A DNA stretch of 64,000 bases from Arenicellales bacterium (GTDB lineage: Bacteria > Pseudomonadota > Gammaproteobacteria > Arenicellales > JAHEKD01): contig JANQSD010000015.1 in NCBI GenBank assembly GCA_028284225.1, forward strand, positions 62,001 through 126,000, given 5' to 3'. The translations under genes were made by a program, and so were the position numbers. The notes under the pieces were generated by a model, which had not been told where the DNA came from, made no database searches, and saw only the letters and a list, made by a program, of their open reading frames with translations. Below are positions 9,303 through 18,320 of the stretch, in pieces (position 1 is the first letter of the stretch; each line of letters starts with the position of its first letter).

Positions 9303-10283
9303 TTGGTGAATGTAAACGATAACAATCTGATCGAGCAAAAAGCTAAGGCTAAATTGCCGACGGTTTACTATTCCCCCCGGTTTGAGTGGTCATTTTTACA
9401 TCCCCGTTATTGGGGTATTTGGCTATTAATACTGGTGTTAGCGGTTTGCGCGATTTTACCTAGGCGGGTCTCACGCGCGATTGGTGCCGGGATAGGCAAT
9501 TTATTTTATAAATTTAATAAAAAGCGTCGCCACATCGCAGCTGTCAATATAAAGCTATGTTTTCCCGAATTAACACAGCAGCAGCGCTATGATATGTTGC
9601 GCGCGCATTATCGCAGCTATGGTCAGAATTTTGTTGATATGGGCGTAATCTGGTGGTTACCGTTTTGGCGTTTGCAAAAAATGACTTATATACGCGGTAT
9701 TAATCATTATATGAACCTGCTGAACCGCGGGGAAAATATTATTCTGTTGACCCCGCATGCGACCGGAATTGACTATGCCGGTATTTATACATCAAAGATT
9801 TCGCCGGGTGTTTCCATGATGAAGGCATTGAAAAATCCATTATTAAACTGGTTCGTCAGTAAAGGTCGGTCTAGATTCGGTGGCAAAATGATTTTGCGGG
9901 AAATGGGGCTTAAACCTATGGTCAGGGCAATTAAACGCAAAATCGTTTGTTATTATATTCCCGATGAGGATTTCGGTCCGGATTTGTCTGTATTTGTACC
10001 GTTTTTTGGTGTGCAGTCCGCGACACTGCCGGTTCTAGGACGAATGGCTAAAATGACCAATGCCAAGGTGGTGCCAGTGATGACCAAATACCTGCCTCAT
10101 GGTTACGAAATTAACTTTTTGAAGCCACTTGAGAATTTTCCCACGGGCGATGAAGTTGAGGATGCAATACGAATGAACCAGGCGCTTGAAGAGTTAGTAC
10201 GATTAGCCCCTGAACAATACATGTGGACCTTGAAATGGTTCAAAACCAGGCCTGATGGACAGCCTAGTCCTTATAATTATTAA
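9303..10283 (+). CDS. LpxL/HtrB-family lipid A-type acyltransferase
   Basis: Inner-membrane lysophospholipid-type acyltransferase that would add a secondary acyl chain to lipid A or a related glycolipid. An N-terminal membrane anchor (residues about 37–55), the HX4D catalytic motif HATGID (about 150–155) and the CYYIPDEDFGP block match the LpxL group. Length 326 is slightly above LpxL (about 306). The start is TTG with an in-frame GTG next to it, and no strong ribosome-binding site is visible. Being downstream of two sugar-transferase genes suggests a shared glycolipid role, but lipid A acylation alone is also possible. Confidence 0.85.
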   Translation: MVNVNDNNLIEQKAKAKLPTVYYSPRFEWSFLHPRYWGIWLLILVLAVCAILPRRVSRAIGAGIGNLFYKFNKKRRHIAAVNIKLCFPELTQQQRYDMLRAHYRSYGQNFVDMGVIWWLPFWRLQKMTYIRGINHYMNLLNRGENIILLTPHATGIDYAGIYTSKISPGVSMMKALKNPLLNWFVSKGRSRFGGKMILREMGLKPMVRAIKRKIVCYYIPDEDFGPDLSVFVPFFGVQSATLPVLGRMAKMTNAKVVPVMTKYLPHGYEINFLKPLENFPTGDEVEDAIRMNQALEELVRLAPEQYMWTLKWFKTRPDGQPSPYNY

Positions 10284-10450
10284 ATCCTCTCATAAGGCTT
10301 ATTCACATCGGCTAAACGGTGCTTTTTTGTTGGTCTGTACATCGCTTAACTTTTTTGAGAGCGCTTTGCCACTATGCAGCTCTGAAATTCAGGTCAAATA
10401 CAGAGTTATTGCATTATCATTTTATTAATTTAAACCCATAAAAGTAAGTG

Positions 10451-11470
10451 ATGTTCAAAGGCAAGATCATAGTTCGAATCGGTCTAGTTTTGCTGTTGGC
10501 TGTTGCAGTGGCCGGAGGTATGCGCTGGAAATTAAAGCAGGGACGGTTTACCCCTCCACCGACAGGAGAATCAATTTTAGAGCGAGAAGTCACACAAGCT
10601 GAGCAGTTGCCGACTGGTTTTATCGTCTGGAGTTCGAATCGTTTTGGTAATCACGATATTTTAAGAATGGATTTGCCTGATCGAAAAATCACTCAACTCA
10701 CCACACATCCGCATACCGAATTTTACCCACGGGTTTCGCCTGATGGTCGCTATGTTGTGTTTGCTCGCTCACATATTCCCTGGGTATCGCAACGAAAACA
10801 GGCGCCATGGGATGTAATCCTGCTGGATTTAAACACCGGTGAGGAAAAATTGCTGGCAAAAAATGCAAATATGCCGACCTGGTCACAAGACAGTGAAACT
10901 GTTTACTTTATCCGTGATTTGATTGAATTTACTCAAATAAATATCAAGTCAGGCAAAGAAAAACTACTCTATAAAAGCGGCACAGGCGATATCAGTCATA
11001 AAACTATTTTACAGACGCCCCACTTAAGTCCGGATAAGAAAAATATGTCTGTCACATTGCGGGGCAGGCAGCATCGCATTGGTATTGCCGACCTGGACGG
11101 CAAGTTCAAGGAAATTGCGGACGGTTGCCAGTTGACGTGGAGCAAAGACGGCAGCTTTTTGTACTTTGTGGATTACGGAGGTAAGCAAAAGAATGCCATC
11201 TTTATTTATGAGCCCGATAAAGACAAAAAAACCATGTGGTTAGATATGCCCGGCGATTATAGTCACGAATATTTCCCCAAGCTGTCGCAGGAGGAAGATT
11301 ATTTGATTTTTGCATCGAGTACAGGCGGGCATGAACATGACAGTGCTGATTACGAAATATTCTTATGGCAGGTGGGTACACCGGCTGAAGCTGCCAGCAG
11401 ATTGACTTTCCACACCGGTAATGACAATTGGCCCGATGTCTTTCTACAGCCGTCTGAGGCTTCAGGATGA
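10451..11470 (+). CDS. Membrane-anchored TolB-like beta-propeller protein (PD40 repeats)
   Basis: About 339 residues with one N-terminal hydrophobic helix (about 7–24), then a periplasmic domain with WD40-like/TolB repeats. The recurring units are SSNRFGNHDILRMDL, PRVSPDGRYVVFA, PTWSQDSETVYFI, LTWSKDGSFLYFV and PKLSQEEDYLIFASS. It is probably a scaffold or binding protein, without visible catalytic motifs. The reading frame also allows a GTG one codon upstream. No pal or tolA neighbour is present, so it is not TolB itself (a soluble, longer protein). Moderate certainty for the fold; function unknown. Confidence 0.7.
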   Translation: MFKGKIIVRIGLVLLLAVAVAGGMRWKLKQGRFTPPPTGESILEREVTQAEQLPTGFIVWSSNRFGNHDILRMDLPDRKITQLTTHPHTEFYPRVSPDGRYVVFARSHIPWVSQRKQAPWDVILLDLNTGEEKLLAKNANMPTWSQDSETVYFIRDLIEFTQINIKSGKEKLLYKSGTGDISHKTILQTPHLSPDKKNMSVTLRGRQHRIGIADLDGKFKEIADGCQLTWSKDGSFLYFVDYGGKQKNAIFIYEPDKDKKTMWLDMPGDYSHEYFPKLSQEEDYLIFASSTGGHEHDSADYEIFLWQVGTPAEAASRLTFHTGNDNWPDVFLQPSEASG

Positions 11471-11544
11471 ATATTCCAGGGTGATCTAATCGCAGATTAA
11501 TCACGTTTAATAAACCTCTAATCCGTGCTATATTTGCGCCCCTT

Positions 11545-14412
11545 TTGAGCGTCGAAAGCCAACATCATAATAACCAGTCTGTGAGTAAATCAGCAAATAA
11601 ATCAATCAGTTTTGGTGTAGCCGCCATTTCATTTGCAGTGCTGATGATGGAATTGTCCATGATTCGTATTATGGAAGTGATTCTGGCTCCGAATACAGGT
11701 TATATGGCGCTAACGTCTGCCATGTTTGCACTGGGACTGGGCGGTATTTACTTATACTTATTTCCCCTTAATCCCAACCGTATCCGGCATCATCTGGGCT
11801 TGATGGCTTTAGCATTTGCTATAGCTGCACCAATGGTGATCTTCATCTTTAATCTGTTACCTTTTGGGTTTGAAATCAATCAACAGAACTTATTGATTCA
11901 AATTGTATGTTGGGCGGGCATGTATATCGCCCTGGTGTCGCCCTTTTTTGCTGCCGGTCTGGCCCTGGCTTTGATTTTTCAGACCTATGCCAGAGATATT
12001 GACCGGTTATATTTTTATGACCTGATCGCCGCAGGTTGTGCCTGCTTGATTTTTATACCTCTTTTACCCGGTTTTGGCCCGGGAGGGATGATCTTCATTG
12101 CTTCTGCCGCAAGCTTGATTGCTTTTATTTGTTTCGCACAACCGAATAAATTAATCACTATTTTGGCCAGTATTATCGCAGTCGTCATGGTGGTTACGCC
12201 TGTGATCAAAGATGGCTATATAGAATTCGAGGGTCACGCCAATAAACGCGGCAATGATGAGATGATCGAGCAAGGTAAACGCCTGGCCGTAAAATGGGAC
12301 CCGGTATCCAAGCTGGACATCATTAAAGCACGCCCCGATGCAATATTGTTTTCAATTGATGGCGGCACGCAGGGGTCATGGTTGAAGCAGTTCGATGGTG
12401 ATTTCGATACTTTTGAACAGATTAAAACTAACCAGCCGGATAGCTACTTTTTCGGGCGTAATTCAATTGTTCATTATTTCTCAGCGAGCAAGGGCATGAG
12501 CCCTGACGTATTGGTAATAGGCTCAGCAGGGGGCGGGGAAATTAAGGCAGCGCTGACTTTCGGTGCTGAACACATTGATGCTGTTGAACTGGTAGGCGCC
12601 ATCATAAATGCAGAACGTTATGATCTCGAGTCTTTTGGCGGGGGAGTCTACAACCATCCCAAGGTTAATGCGGTGATTGGAGAAGGTCGCAGTTTTTTGC
12701 GTGCCACCGACAAGAAATATGACATTATCCAAATGTTCTCCAACCATTCCAGCTCCAGTATCACCCAGGGATCAACCGCAGCAGGTGTCGCCTATCTGCA
12801 AACCATCGAAGCCTATCTTGAGTATTTTGCTCATCTGACTGACGATGGTGTGATGCAGATCAACCATCATATTTATCCAAGAATGCTGACCACGGCGGCA
12901 CAAGCCTGGCACCAGTCAGGACGTAAAGATTTTTATAAGCATGCATTAGTGATCGAGCCCAGAGTTGCCGATACGCTGCCGACGCTGTTAATCAAAATGC
13001 AGCCCTGGACCCAAGATGAAATTGAAAGTGTTATTTCCTATGCAAATCGCAAGTCAAGTTTTCGGCCGTATCGACCCATTCGCACTAAAGCCAGCGAGCG
13101 CTTTCACGGCGACCAAATTTTTGAAACTAAGCGAGTTTACAAAGGTGACTGGCTGGACACCATGCAAGTGTTGTTTGGGACCTATTTACAAGATGGATTG
13201 CCATACAATGTTTACGTGCAAATCTTAAAAGAAGATGGTCAAACCATTTATCAGGGCTATGTTCCCGGAGAAACCATCGTTGACAACGCCAGAAGCACGT
13301 TATGGCTGGGCAGGATTACTGATGTAAAGGACCAGGAATTAACCATCAGATTTTCTGCTCCCGATGCAACTGAGGAAAACTCAATATCAATATGGCTGGC
13401 CGAAAACAATGATACGGTTTTGACACTTTTGCCAGGTCCGCAAGTACCCAGCAACTTTATTGCGTTTAACCCCCTGGATGAGTCAAACAATATTTTAAGT
13501 AACGAGTTACTGCAGACCCCTTTTCCCGATGATCTGGCTGAAACATTACCCTGGGATTTGACCCCTATTACAGATTATTCGCCATTTTTCGGGATGATTC
13601 GAAAAAACCTTGAACCTCTGCAAGTCAGCAAAGAAAATATGCTGGACGCGAATACGGCTTATTTGTTGAATACTCAACTTAATAATGGGTATCCAAAAGA
13701 CTGGATGCATTTGATTGTTGTTGCGGTGGTCTCCATTGTGTTTGCGTTGGTGTTTGTTCTGTTGCCGATTCTGCGGACAAATATGCGTAATACCACTTGG
13801 TCGGGTATGTCACGTGACATTGTTTATTTCGCCTGTCTGGGGCTCGGTTTTATCATGTTACAAGTGGTTTTTATCCAGATATTCCATAAACTTATTGGAT
13901 TTCCGGTGCATACATTTGTGTTGGTGATCAGCACCATGCTGCTCAGCGCCGGTCTCGGCAGTATGCTAAGCCAAAAATTCCTGGCATTAATTAACTACCG
14001 TACACAAATAGTGTTTGCTATTATCGTTGTTTATGGCCTGGGTTTTATTTTTGCTTTTGAGGCACTGTTCTATTACTTGCTGGCCTATTCACTGCCGGTA
14101 AGACTCATTTGTGGCGGCTTGATGATTGCACCGGTCGCTTTTTTCATGGGTATGCCATTCCCAATCGGGATATTGGGTTTATCAAAAAATAATTCATCCG
14201 CAATTCCCTGGGCCTGGGCACTAAACGGCTTTTTCACAGTATTAGGCGGTTATCTGGCTATCATCATTTCCATATTTACTAACTTCATCGTAGTAATGGG
14301 GCTGGCGTTTTTCATCTATTGTATTGCAATGCTGGTGGTGCGAAAAAATGTGCCGGTTAAGCAAAATCAATCACAACAGCCCGAGCCGCCAGCAGCCTTC
14401 GAAGCAATTTAA
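11545..14412 (+). CDS. Polytopic membrane protein with embedded spermidine-synthase-like domain
   Basis: A 955-residue three-part protein. Several N-terminal membrane helices (about 20–225) are followed by a Rossmann methyltransferase/SpeE-like domain with VIGSAGGGEIKAAL and an acidic VEL (around 325–350), a beta-rich insertion, and a second group of helices (about 725–930). Fused spermidine-synthase-like membrane proteins are common in bacteria. Here the region where SpeE carries its catalytic Asp motif reads QMFSNHSSSSITQG, so aminopropyl transfer is doubtful. The start is TTG; a GTG at 11581 is an alternative. A hairpin with an 8-bp stem follows the stop. Confidence 0.7.
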   Translation: MSVESQHHNNQSVSKSANKSISFGVAAISFAVLMMELSMIRIMEVILAPNTGYMALTSAMFALGLGGIYLYLFPLNPNRIRHHLGLMALAFAIAAPMVIFIFNLLPFGFEINQQNLLIQIVCWAGMYIALVSPFFAAGLALALIFQTYARDIDRLYFYDLIAAGCACLIFIPLLPGFGPGGMIFIASAASLIAFICFAQPNKLITILASIIAVVMVVTPVIKDGYIEFEGHANKRGNDEMIEQGKRLAVKWDPVSKLDIIKARPDAILFSIDGGTQGSWLKQFDGDFDTFEQIKTNQPDSYFFGRNSIVHYFSASKGMSPDVLVIGSAGGGEIKAALTFGAEHIDAVELVGAIINAERYDLESFGGGVYNHPKVNAVIGEGRSFLRATDKKYDIIQMFSNHSSSSITQGSTAAGVAYLQTIEAYLEYFAHLTDDGVMQINHHIYPRMLTTAAQAWHQSGRKDFYKHALVIEPRVADTLPTLLIKMQPWTQDEIESVISYANRKSSFRPYRPIRTKASERFHGDQIFETKRVYKGDWLDTMQVLFGTYLQDGLPYNVYVQILKEDGQTIYQGYVPGETIVDNARSTLWLGRITDVKDQELTIRFSAPDATEENSISIWLAENNDTVLTLLPGPQVPSNFIAFNPLDESNNILSNELLQTPFPDDLAETLPWDLTPITDYSPFFGMIRKNLEPLQVSKENMLDANTAYLLNTQLNNGYPKDWMHLIVVAVVSIVFALVFVLLPILRTNMRNTTWSGMSRDIVYFACLGLGFIMLQVVFIQIFHKLIGFPVHTFVLVISTMLLSAGLGSMLSQKFLALINYRTQIVFAIIVVYGLGFIFAFEALFYYLLAYSLPVRLICGGLMIAPVAFFMGMPFPIGILGLSKNNSSAIPWAWALNGFFTVLGGYLAIIISIFTNFIVVMGLAFFIYCIAMLVVRKNVPVKQNQSQQPEPPAAFEAI

Positions 14413-14427
14413 TTCATCTGTATTTCA

Positions 14428-14449
14428 GCACTATTCTCTAAAATAGTGC
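14428..14449. terminator. Hairpin after the spermidine-synthase-like gene
   Basis: GCACTATT pairs perfectly with AATAGTGC across a 6-nt loop, 16 nt after the stop codon, with a short TTTT following at 14453–14456. This is a plausible weak intrinsic terminator before the SGNH hydrolase gene. Confidence 0.5.
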
Positions 14450-14498
14450 GGAGTTTTGAAATTCGATGACTTAAACAGTAACACCGGAGAGATTAATC

Positions 14499-15278
14499 AT
14501 GCCAAAGATGTTATCTGCAACTCGATTGCCAGCTGTATTAGTGTTCAGTCTTGTTGTGTTTTTTAGTTCGGGTGCAGTTTTCGCAGACAAGGTGTACAAA
14601 ATACTGCCGCTAGGTGATTCGATCACCCATGCAGAAATCAACCGCGCCAGTTATCGCTACTTTCTATGGAAAAAGCTGATTGATGCAGATGTGCAATTTG
14701 ATTTCGTCGGCTCAATGAATACCCAGTTGGATACCTATTCCAAAGGCGAAACACCGCAGCCTGATTACAAAGGCCAATCCTTCGATAAAGATCACGAAGG
14801 CCACTTTGCCTGGGAAGTCAATCATATCTGGGGTGGTCGTAATCCCAACAATAATACCGGCTCCGGCAGTCTGGGCGACTGGATGAAAACCTATGACTTT
14901 GACATTGCCCTGGTTCATCTGGGATCAAATGATGCGTTTCAGGGCCAGGACAATAACCAAACCCTAAACGAACTGAAGGCCATAGTCGCCAAACTCAGAG
15001 AAGACAACCCAAATGTGGTCACCTTGTTAGCGCGAATCATCCCCACTTCAAAAGGCGAACGCGAGGCCGCCGCCGTAGCCCAGCTGTCCAGCATGATTCC
15101 CAGCATCATCGATGAAATCAACACAGAACAATCCCCGGTTATCCTGGTCGACATGTTCGAAGGTTTCGATGTAGATAAACTCACCTACGACGGCGTACAC
15201 CCCAACGAAAAAGGTGAAATGCTGATGGCGGATCGATGGTTTGATGCCATTATGGAGGCGTTGCCGCTAGTAAAATGA
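14499..15278 (+). CDS. Secreted SGNH/GDSL hydrolase
   Basis: Secreted esterase/lipase-like enzyme of 259 residues. A signal peptide covers about residues 1–29 (hydrophobic core, cleavage likely after VFA). Block I is PLGDSITH (catalytic Ser), block III HLGSND and block V DGVHPNEKG (catalytic Asp/His). It resembles the SGNH hydrolases found beside polysaccharide-degrading enzymes, so deacetylation of a carbohydrate is likely but not proven. A strong ribosome-binding site (GGAGAG) precedes the ATG. The stop codon lies inside an 8-bp stem hairpin at 15276–15296. Confidence 0.85.
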   Translation: MPKMLSATRLPAVLVFSLVVFFSSGAVFADKVYKILPLGDSITHAEINRASYRYFLWKKLIDADVQFDFVGSMNTQLDTYSKGETPQPDYKGQSFDKDHEGHFAWEVNHIWGGRNPNNNTGSGSLGDWMKTYDFDIALVHLGSNDAFQGQDNNQTLNELKAIVAKLREDNPNVVTLLARIIPTSKGEREAAAVAQLSSMIPSIIDEINTEQSPVILVDMFEGFDVDKLTYDGVHPNEKGEMLMADRWFDAIMEALPLVK

Positions 15279-15322
15279 CGGATATAAAATCCGTCATCCC
15301 GAACGAATGTGAGGGATCTCCT
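15276..15322. repeat. Hairpin and dispersed repeat after the SGNH hydrolase gene
   Basis: TGACGGAT and ATCCGTCA (15276–15283, 15289–15296) form an 8-bp stem that includes the stop codon. The 30 bases at 15293–15322 (starting GTCATCCCGAACGAATG) recur in reverse complement at 23616–23645 with one mismatch, marking a dispersed intergenic repeat. Confidence 0.65.
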
Positions 15323-15330
15323 CAACAATG

Positions 15331-15679
15331 TTACTTTGTAAGGATACAAAGTAACCAAAAACCCTTGCCATCGAATAAAAACTTGTCATCCTGGACTTGA
15401 TTCGGGATTTCCCAAAGACTGTTCGGGCCTATAAAGTATATTTATTACTTTTGTTTCGGCAAAAGTAACCAAAACCATTCGCTCCTAATCCGCAGGCCTT
15501 CGGCTTCCCTGTGCTTCTCATCTGAAACGGGTGCTGCGAAAAATCTGCCTGGAGCAGATTTTCGTGTCAACCCCGAAGGGGTGAAGCACATGGATGTGCT
15601 GAACAAACTCGGCTATCGCCTCAAACAGTCCTCGCACTTATCCGTTTCAGATTGCGATGCTCGGCTGCTACTAAGTCGC
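15331..15679 (+). repeat. Left copy of the complex palindromic repeat bounding the Shedu cassette
   Basis: Ordered modules: a 10-bp stem hairpin TTACTTTGTA/TACAAAGTAA (15331–15354), a CTTGATTCGGGAT block, AAGACTGTTCGGGCCTA, a 9-bp hairpin TTACTTTTG/CAAAAGTAA, CCAAAACCATTCGCTCC, and an outer palindrome ending GCTCGGCTGCTACTAAGTCG. The same modules in the same order occur inverted at 19580–19858. This copy carries an extra block of three consecutive small hairpins: 15540–15562 (9-bp stem), 15570–15582 (5-bp) and 15585–15600 (7-bp). Confidence 0.8.
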
Positions 15680-16030
15680 ATGTGCCGGAATATAGAGCCT
15701 TACTGACCCTAAGTTCTAAATTAAAGTATCTAGTAAGGGTTCAAAAAGAACCCCGTCATTGTGAAGGAGTGAAACGACTGCGGCAATCTCGATAATCAAG
15801 AGTCATTACTGAACGTCATACTTAGCCTTAAGGTGCTAAATTGATATGTCGAATAAAGAATTATAGTTAACAGGTTTTTGGGTGTGTATTTAGGGTGTAG
15901 TTAAAAATTACAACTCTATTTTTTGAGTTTTGCTTAGTTCAATGTTTTTGATTAAGCCATAGAAAGTTATTCGTGGGAAATAATCTTATCTATAATAGTA
16001 ACTATGACTATAAATTAAAAATTTAAGAAT
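15680..16030. other. Non-coding A+T-rich spacer at left edge of the accessory cassette
   Basis: No gene is seen here. It contains a small hairpin GGGTTC/GAACCC (15737–15753) and a piece of another common repeat type (GTCATTGTGAAGGAGTGAA, 15764–15782; compare the GCTCGCAATGAC element ending near 24680). The remainder up to the SH3-protein start is A+T-rich and probably holds its promoter. Confidence 0.5.
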
Positions 16031-17029
16031 ATGACAGACTCGTTTGATGATTTAATGAATTCTATTAAAGCTACGTCAGCTATTCCATCGATGGATGAAA
16101 TAAGTAAACAGTTGCTTTCATCTTCTTATATAACTTATTTTGACAATACCCCAGCTAGAGCAGCAGCCATTGGTACTACTAGTGCTTTAGATGAAGCATT
16201 TAATTCTATAAAGTCCTCTGCACTAGGAGGCTCATTATCAAGCTACTTCGACGAAAGTATTAACAACTACACATCGTCATTACTAAAGTTAAATTCACAT
16301 GATGAATTACTTAAATTGGCTTGCGGTTTCAGAAACAGTTATCAAGAAATTGAAATTCTTACTAAGGTATCTACCAAGGGAATCCAAAATTTACATGACT
16401 CATTTCACTTAGAAATAAAAACCATTACGGATTCAATAAGTGAAATGAAGTCGTTTCAAAGTTTTATGGATTCAATTATGAAACCAGAAAGACTTAGTAT
16501 TGCGATTGATGCTTTAACCGTTAACTTTACGGCTGAAGATCTTAAAAATTACGATAAAGAGGAAATCGAAGAGCAGATTACTGAAGCTGTAAACACTGAT
16601 AGTGGCCAAGATTTTGTAGATAAACTAAAAGACTTGCCTAATAGTATCAAAGCTATCTTAGGTATCTTTGTTATGTTGGTGATTCTTCCGATAATTAATA
16701 GCATTACTGCAAATCTAATTACACCACACATTAAAACCCTCCTTGAAAGCATGAATAAACCTGAAAGGGAGCAAGTTAAAGAAATTTCGTCCATATATCA
16801 TAGGGATGTTGACTTAAGCCAACTTAGGTTTGTAACTGTCAATGCATTGAATTTGCGAGCAAAACCAAAAATTAGAAGTGAAATTCTAGATGTATTAAAA
16901 CTTGGCCAAGTACTAAACGTATTAAATAGAGAAAATAGTTGGATAGAGGTAAGTTTTACAAATGAGGAAAAAGAAATAGTTACTGGTTGGGTACTCGCTC
17001 GCTACACTGAAAAGTTTAAATATTATTAA
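16031..17029 (+). CDS. Membrane protein with C-terminal bacterial SH3 domain, accessory cassette
   Basis: Not recognised as a named family; 332 residues. The first 200 or so are helical, Ser/Asn-rich and lack a signal peptide. One predicted membrane helix lies near residues 213–235 (AILGIFVMLVILPIINSI). The C-terminal 65 residues form a bacterial SH3 domain (VNALNLRAKPKIRSEIL...LNRENSWIEVSF...GWVLARY). The topology would place a large N-terminal domain on one side and SH3 on the other. It lies 37 nt before the DUF2971 gene on the same strand, so the two are likely an operon. Codon use and base composition look more A+T-rich than the host flanks. Confidence 0.6.
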   Translation: MTDSFDDLMNSIKATSAIPSMDEISKQLLSSSYITYFDNTPARAAAIGTTSALDEAFNSIKSSALGGSLSSYFDESINNYTSSLLKLNSHDELLKLACGFRNSYQEIEILTKVSTKGIQNLHDSFHLEIKTITDSISEMKSFQSFMDSIMKPERLSIAIDALTVNFTAEDLKNYDKEEIEEQITEAVNTDSGQDFVDKLKDLPNSIKAILGIFVMLVILPIINSITANLITPHIKTLLESMNKPEREQVKEISSIYHRDVDLSQLRFVTVNALNLRAKPKIRSEILDVLKLGQVLNVLNRENSWIEVSFTNEEKEIVTGWVLARYTEKFKYY

Positions 17030-17066
17030 TGCTACTAATTTACTATCTTAATTTTAGTTCGTTGGT

Positions 17067-17993
17067 ATGACAGGGAAAACAACATACACAATACCTGGTG
17101 AATTGCTAGGCAATGAACTGCCCGACCGCTTGGTCAAGTTTGCATCGATAAACGATTTCGCCCTGAGCATGCTCAAAGACAAAAAAATATATGTTCCATC
17201 TGCTGGAGAATTAAATGATCCAATGGAATCGCTGATATATGAAGAAATTGAACCACCAATCATAGATTATGATAATCCTAAGAATAATCATATAAGACAA
17301 ACTAACAATCAAACAGGAGAGGAAAAAATTTCTATTCTCGAAACAGAAATTAAAAAGTGGGGCGTTTTTTCAGCATCCACATTTGATTTTGACAATACAC
17401 ATCAATTTACAGAGTACTCCAGAGCATTTTTTGAACAATGGAGTTATTACGGCGATCAACACAATGGTATTGCAATTGTTTTTGAACCAAAAAAAGTGGA
17501 TCGAACAAGGCTAAATGCCATACCTTGGATTAAAGTTAAGTATTGTTATCAAGAACATCACCACAGATATAAGGGGAAAGAATTTAAATGTCCCAATATT
17601 TTTCCGTCTTTACCTGAAGATGTACACGATATACAACAACGCAATGATTATCTATTTCGACGCCTTAGCTGTAAACATTGTGATTGGGAACACGAACAAG
17701 AATGGCGATTAATTTTCCCTTATCTTTCAGGAGTACGTAAAAATTTTATGCAATTCTTTGACCTAAAAGGTCTTCATTTCGGTTACCGTGTATCGAATAA
17801 AGTAATCACAAACGTGCTAGATAATTTTTTAGATCTTTCCACTCAACGAAATGTCAATTCCGGTAAAATCTACATTTCTAGAATATCGACACTTCATCCA
17901 CAACGTTCGGCGATGGAAATAAACGAATTTAGTAAAGAAGATTTAGAAAAGTTTTCAAAGCCCGCTGAACTCCCGTTTAAGATAGAATTTTGA
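17067..17993 (+). CDS. DUF2971-family protein
   Basis: 308 residues resembling the DUF2971 group: an N-terminal RLVKFASIND segment, the characteristic ELNDPMES, a mid-domain EQWSYYGDQHNGIAIVFE and the later WEHEQEWRLIFP. The biochemical role of the family is not established; members occur in accessory and defence-rich regions. Two cysteines (LSCKHCDWE) precede the EQEWR motif and could bind metal. It probably forms an operon with the upstream SH3 protein and converges on the Shedu-like gene 327 bp away. Confidence 0.65.
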   Translation: MTGKTTYTIPGELLGNELPDRLVKFASINDFALSMLKDKKIYVPSAGELNDPMESLIYEEIEPPIIDYDNPKNNHIRQTNNQTGEEKISILETEIKKWGVFSASTFDFDNTHQFTEYSRAFFEQWSYYGDQHNGIAIVFEPKKVDRTRLNAIPWIKVKYCYQEHHHRYKGKEFKCPNIFPSLPEDVHDIQQRNDYLFRRLSCKHCDWEHEQEWRLIFPYLSGVRKNFMQFFDLKGLHFGYRVSNKVITNVLDNFLDLSTQRNVNSGKIYISRISTLHPQRSAMEINEFSKEDLEKFSKPAELPFKIEF

Positions 17994-18320
17994 GTGTTGC
18001 TCATATACCTATCATTATTATTAGTTGTTAAATTAGTCATATACAACCTAGTACAGAATATCTTTATTTAGCCCGAAAAATCTGTTACATAGGTCATATA
18101 CGTCGATATTTTGTAGTAATATAAGTCCATGATTTCAATAGGTTACGACACTGTTTTGGCTATTCTAGCCATGTCTACCTATTAGTTGATTTTTTCCTTA
18201 ATGTGGCACTTCAAACATTAGTTACTAGGGCTAAAAATTGCCCAAAGCTGATATTTAACGTTAGTAAGAAGTGGAACTCACAGTTTGCAGAGCTTTTATC
18301 CTGCTGGTTTGGATTATTAG
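17994..18320. repeat. Non-coding spacer with repeated TCATATAC motif
   Basis: No gene is supported. TCATATAC occurs at 18001, 18038 and 18094, and again at 19388 beyond the Shedu gene. AAATTAGTCATATACAACCTAG (18030–18051) matches 19381–19402 at 21 of 22 positions. A second pair, GGTCATATAC then CAATAGGTTA exactly 44 bases later, is present at 18092/18136 and at 19386/19430. The repeats therefore flank the minus-strand Shedu gene on both sides. Confidence 0.6.

Noticed and set aside
17994..18150. Possible CRISPR array because TCATATAC recurs with spacer-like distances
   Set aside because: The repeat is only 8–22 bp, copies are few and spacing irregular (37 and 56), with no cas genes.
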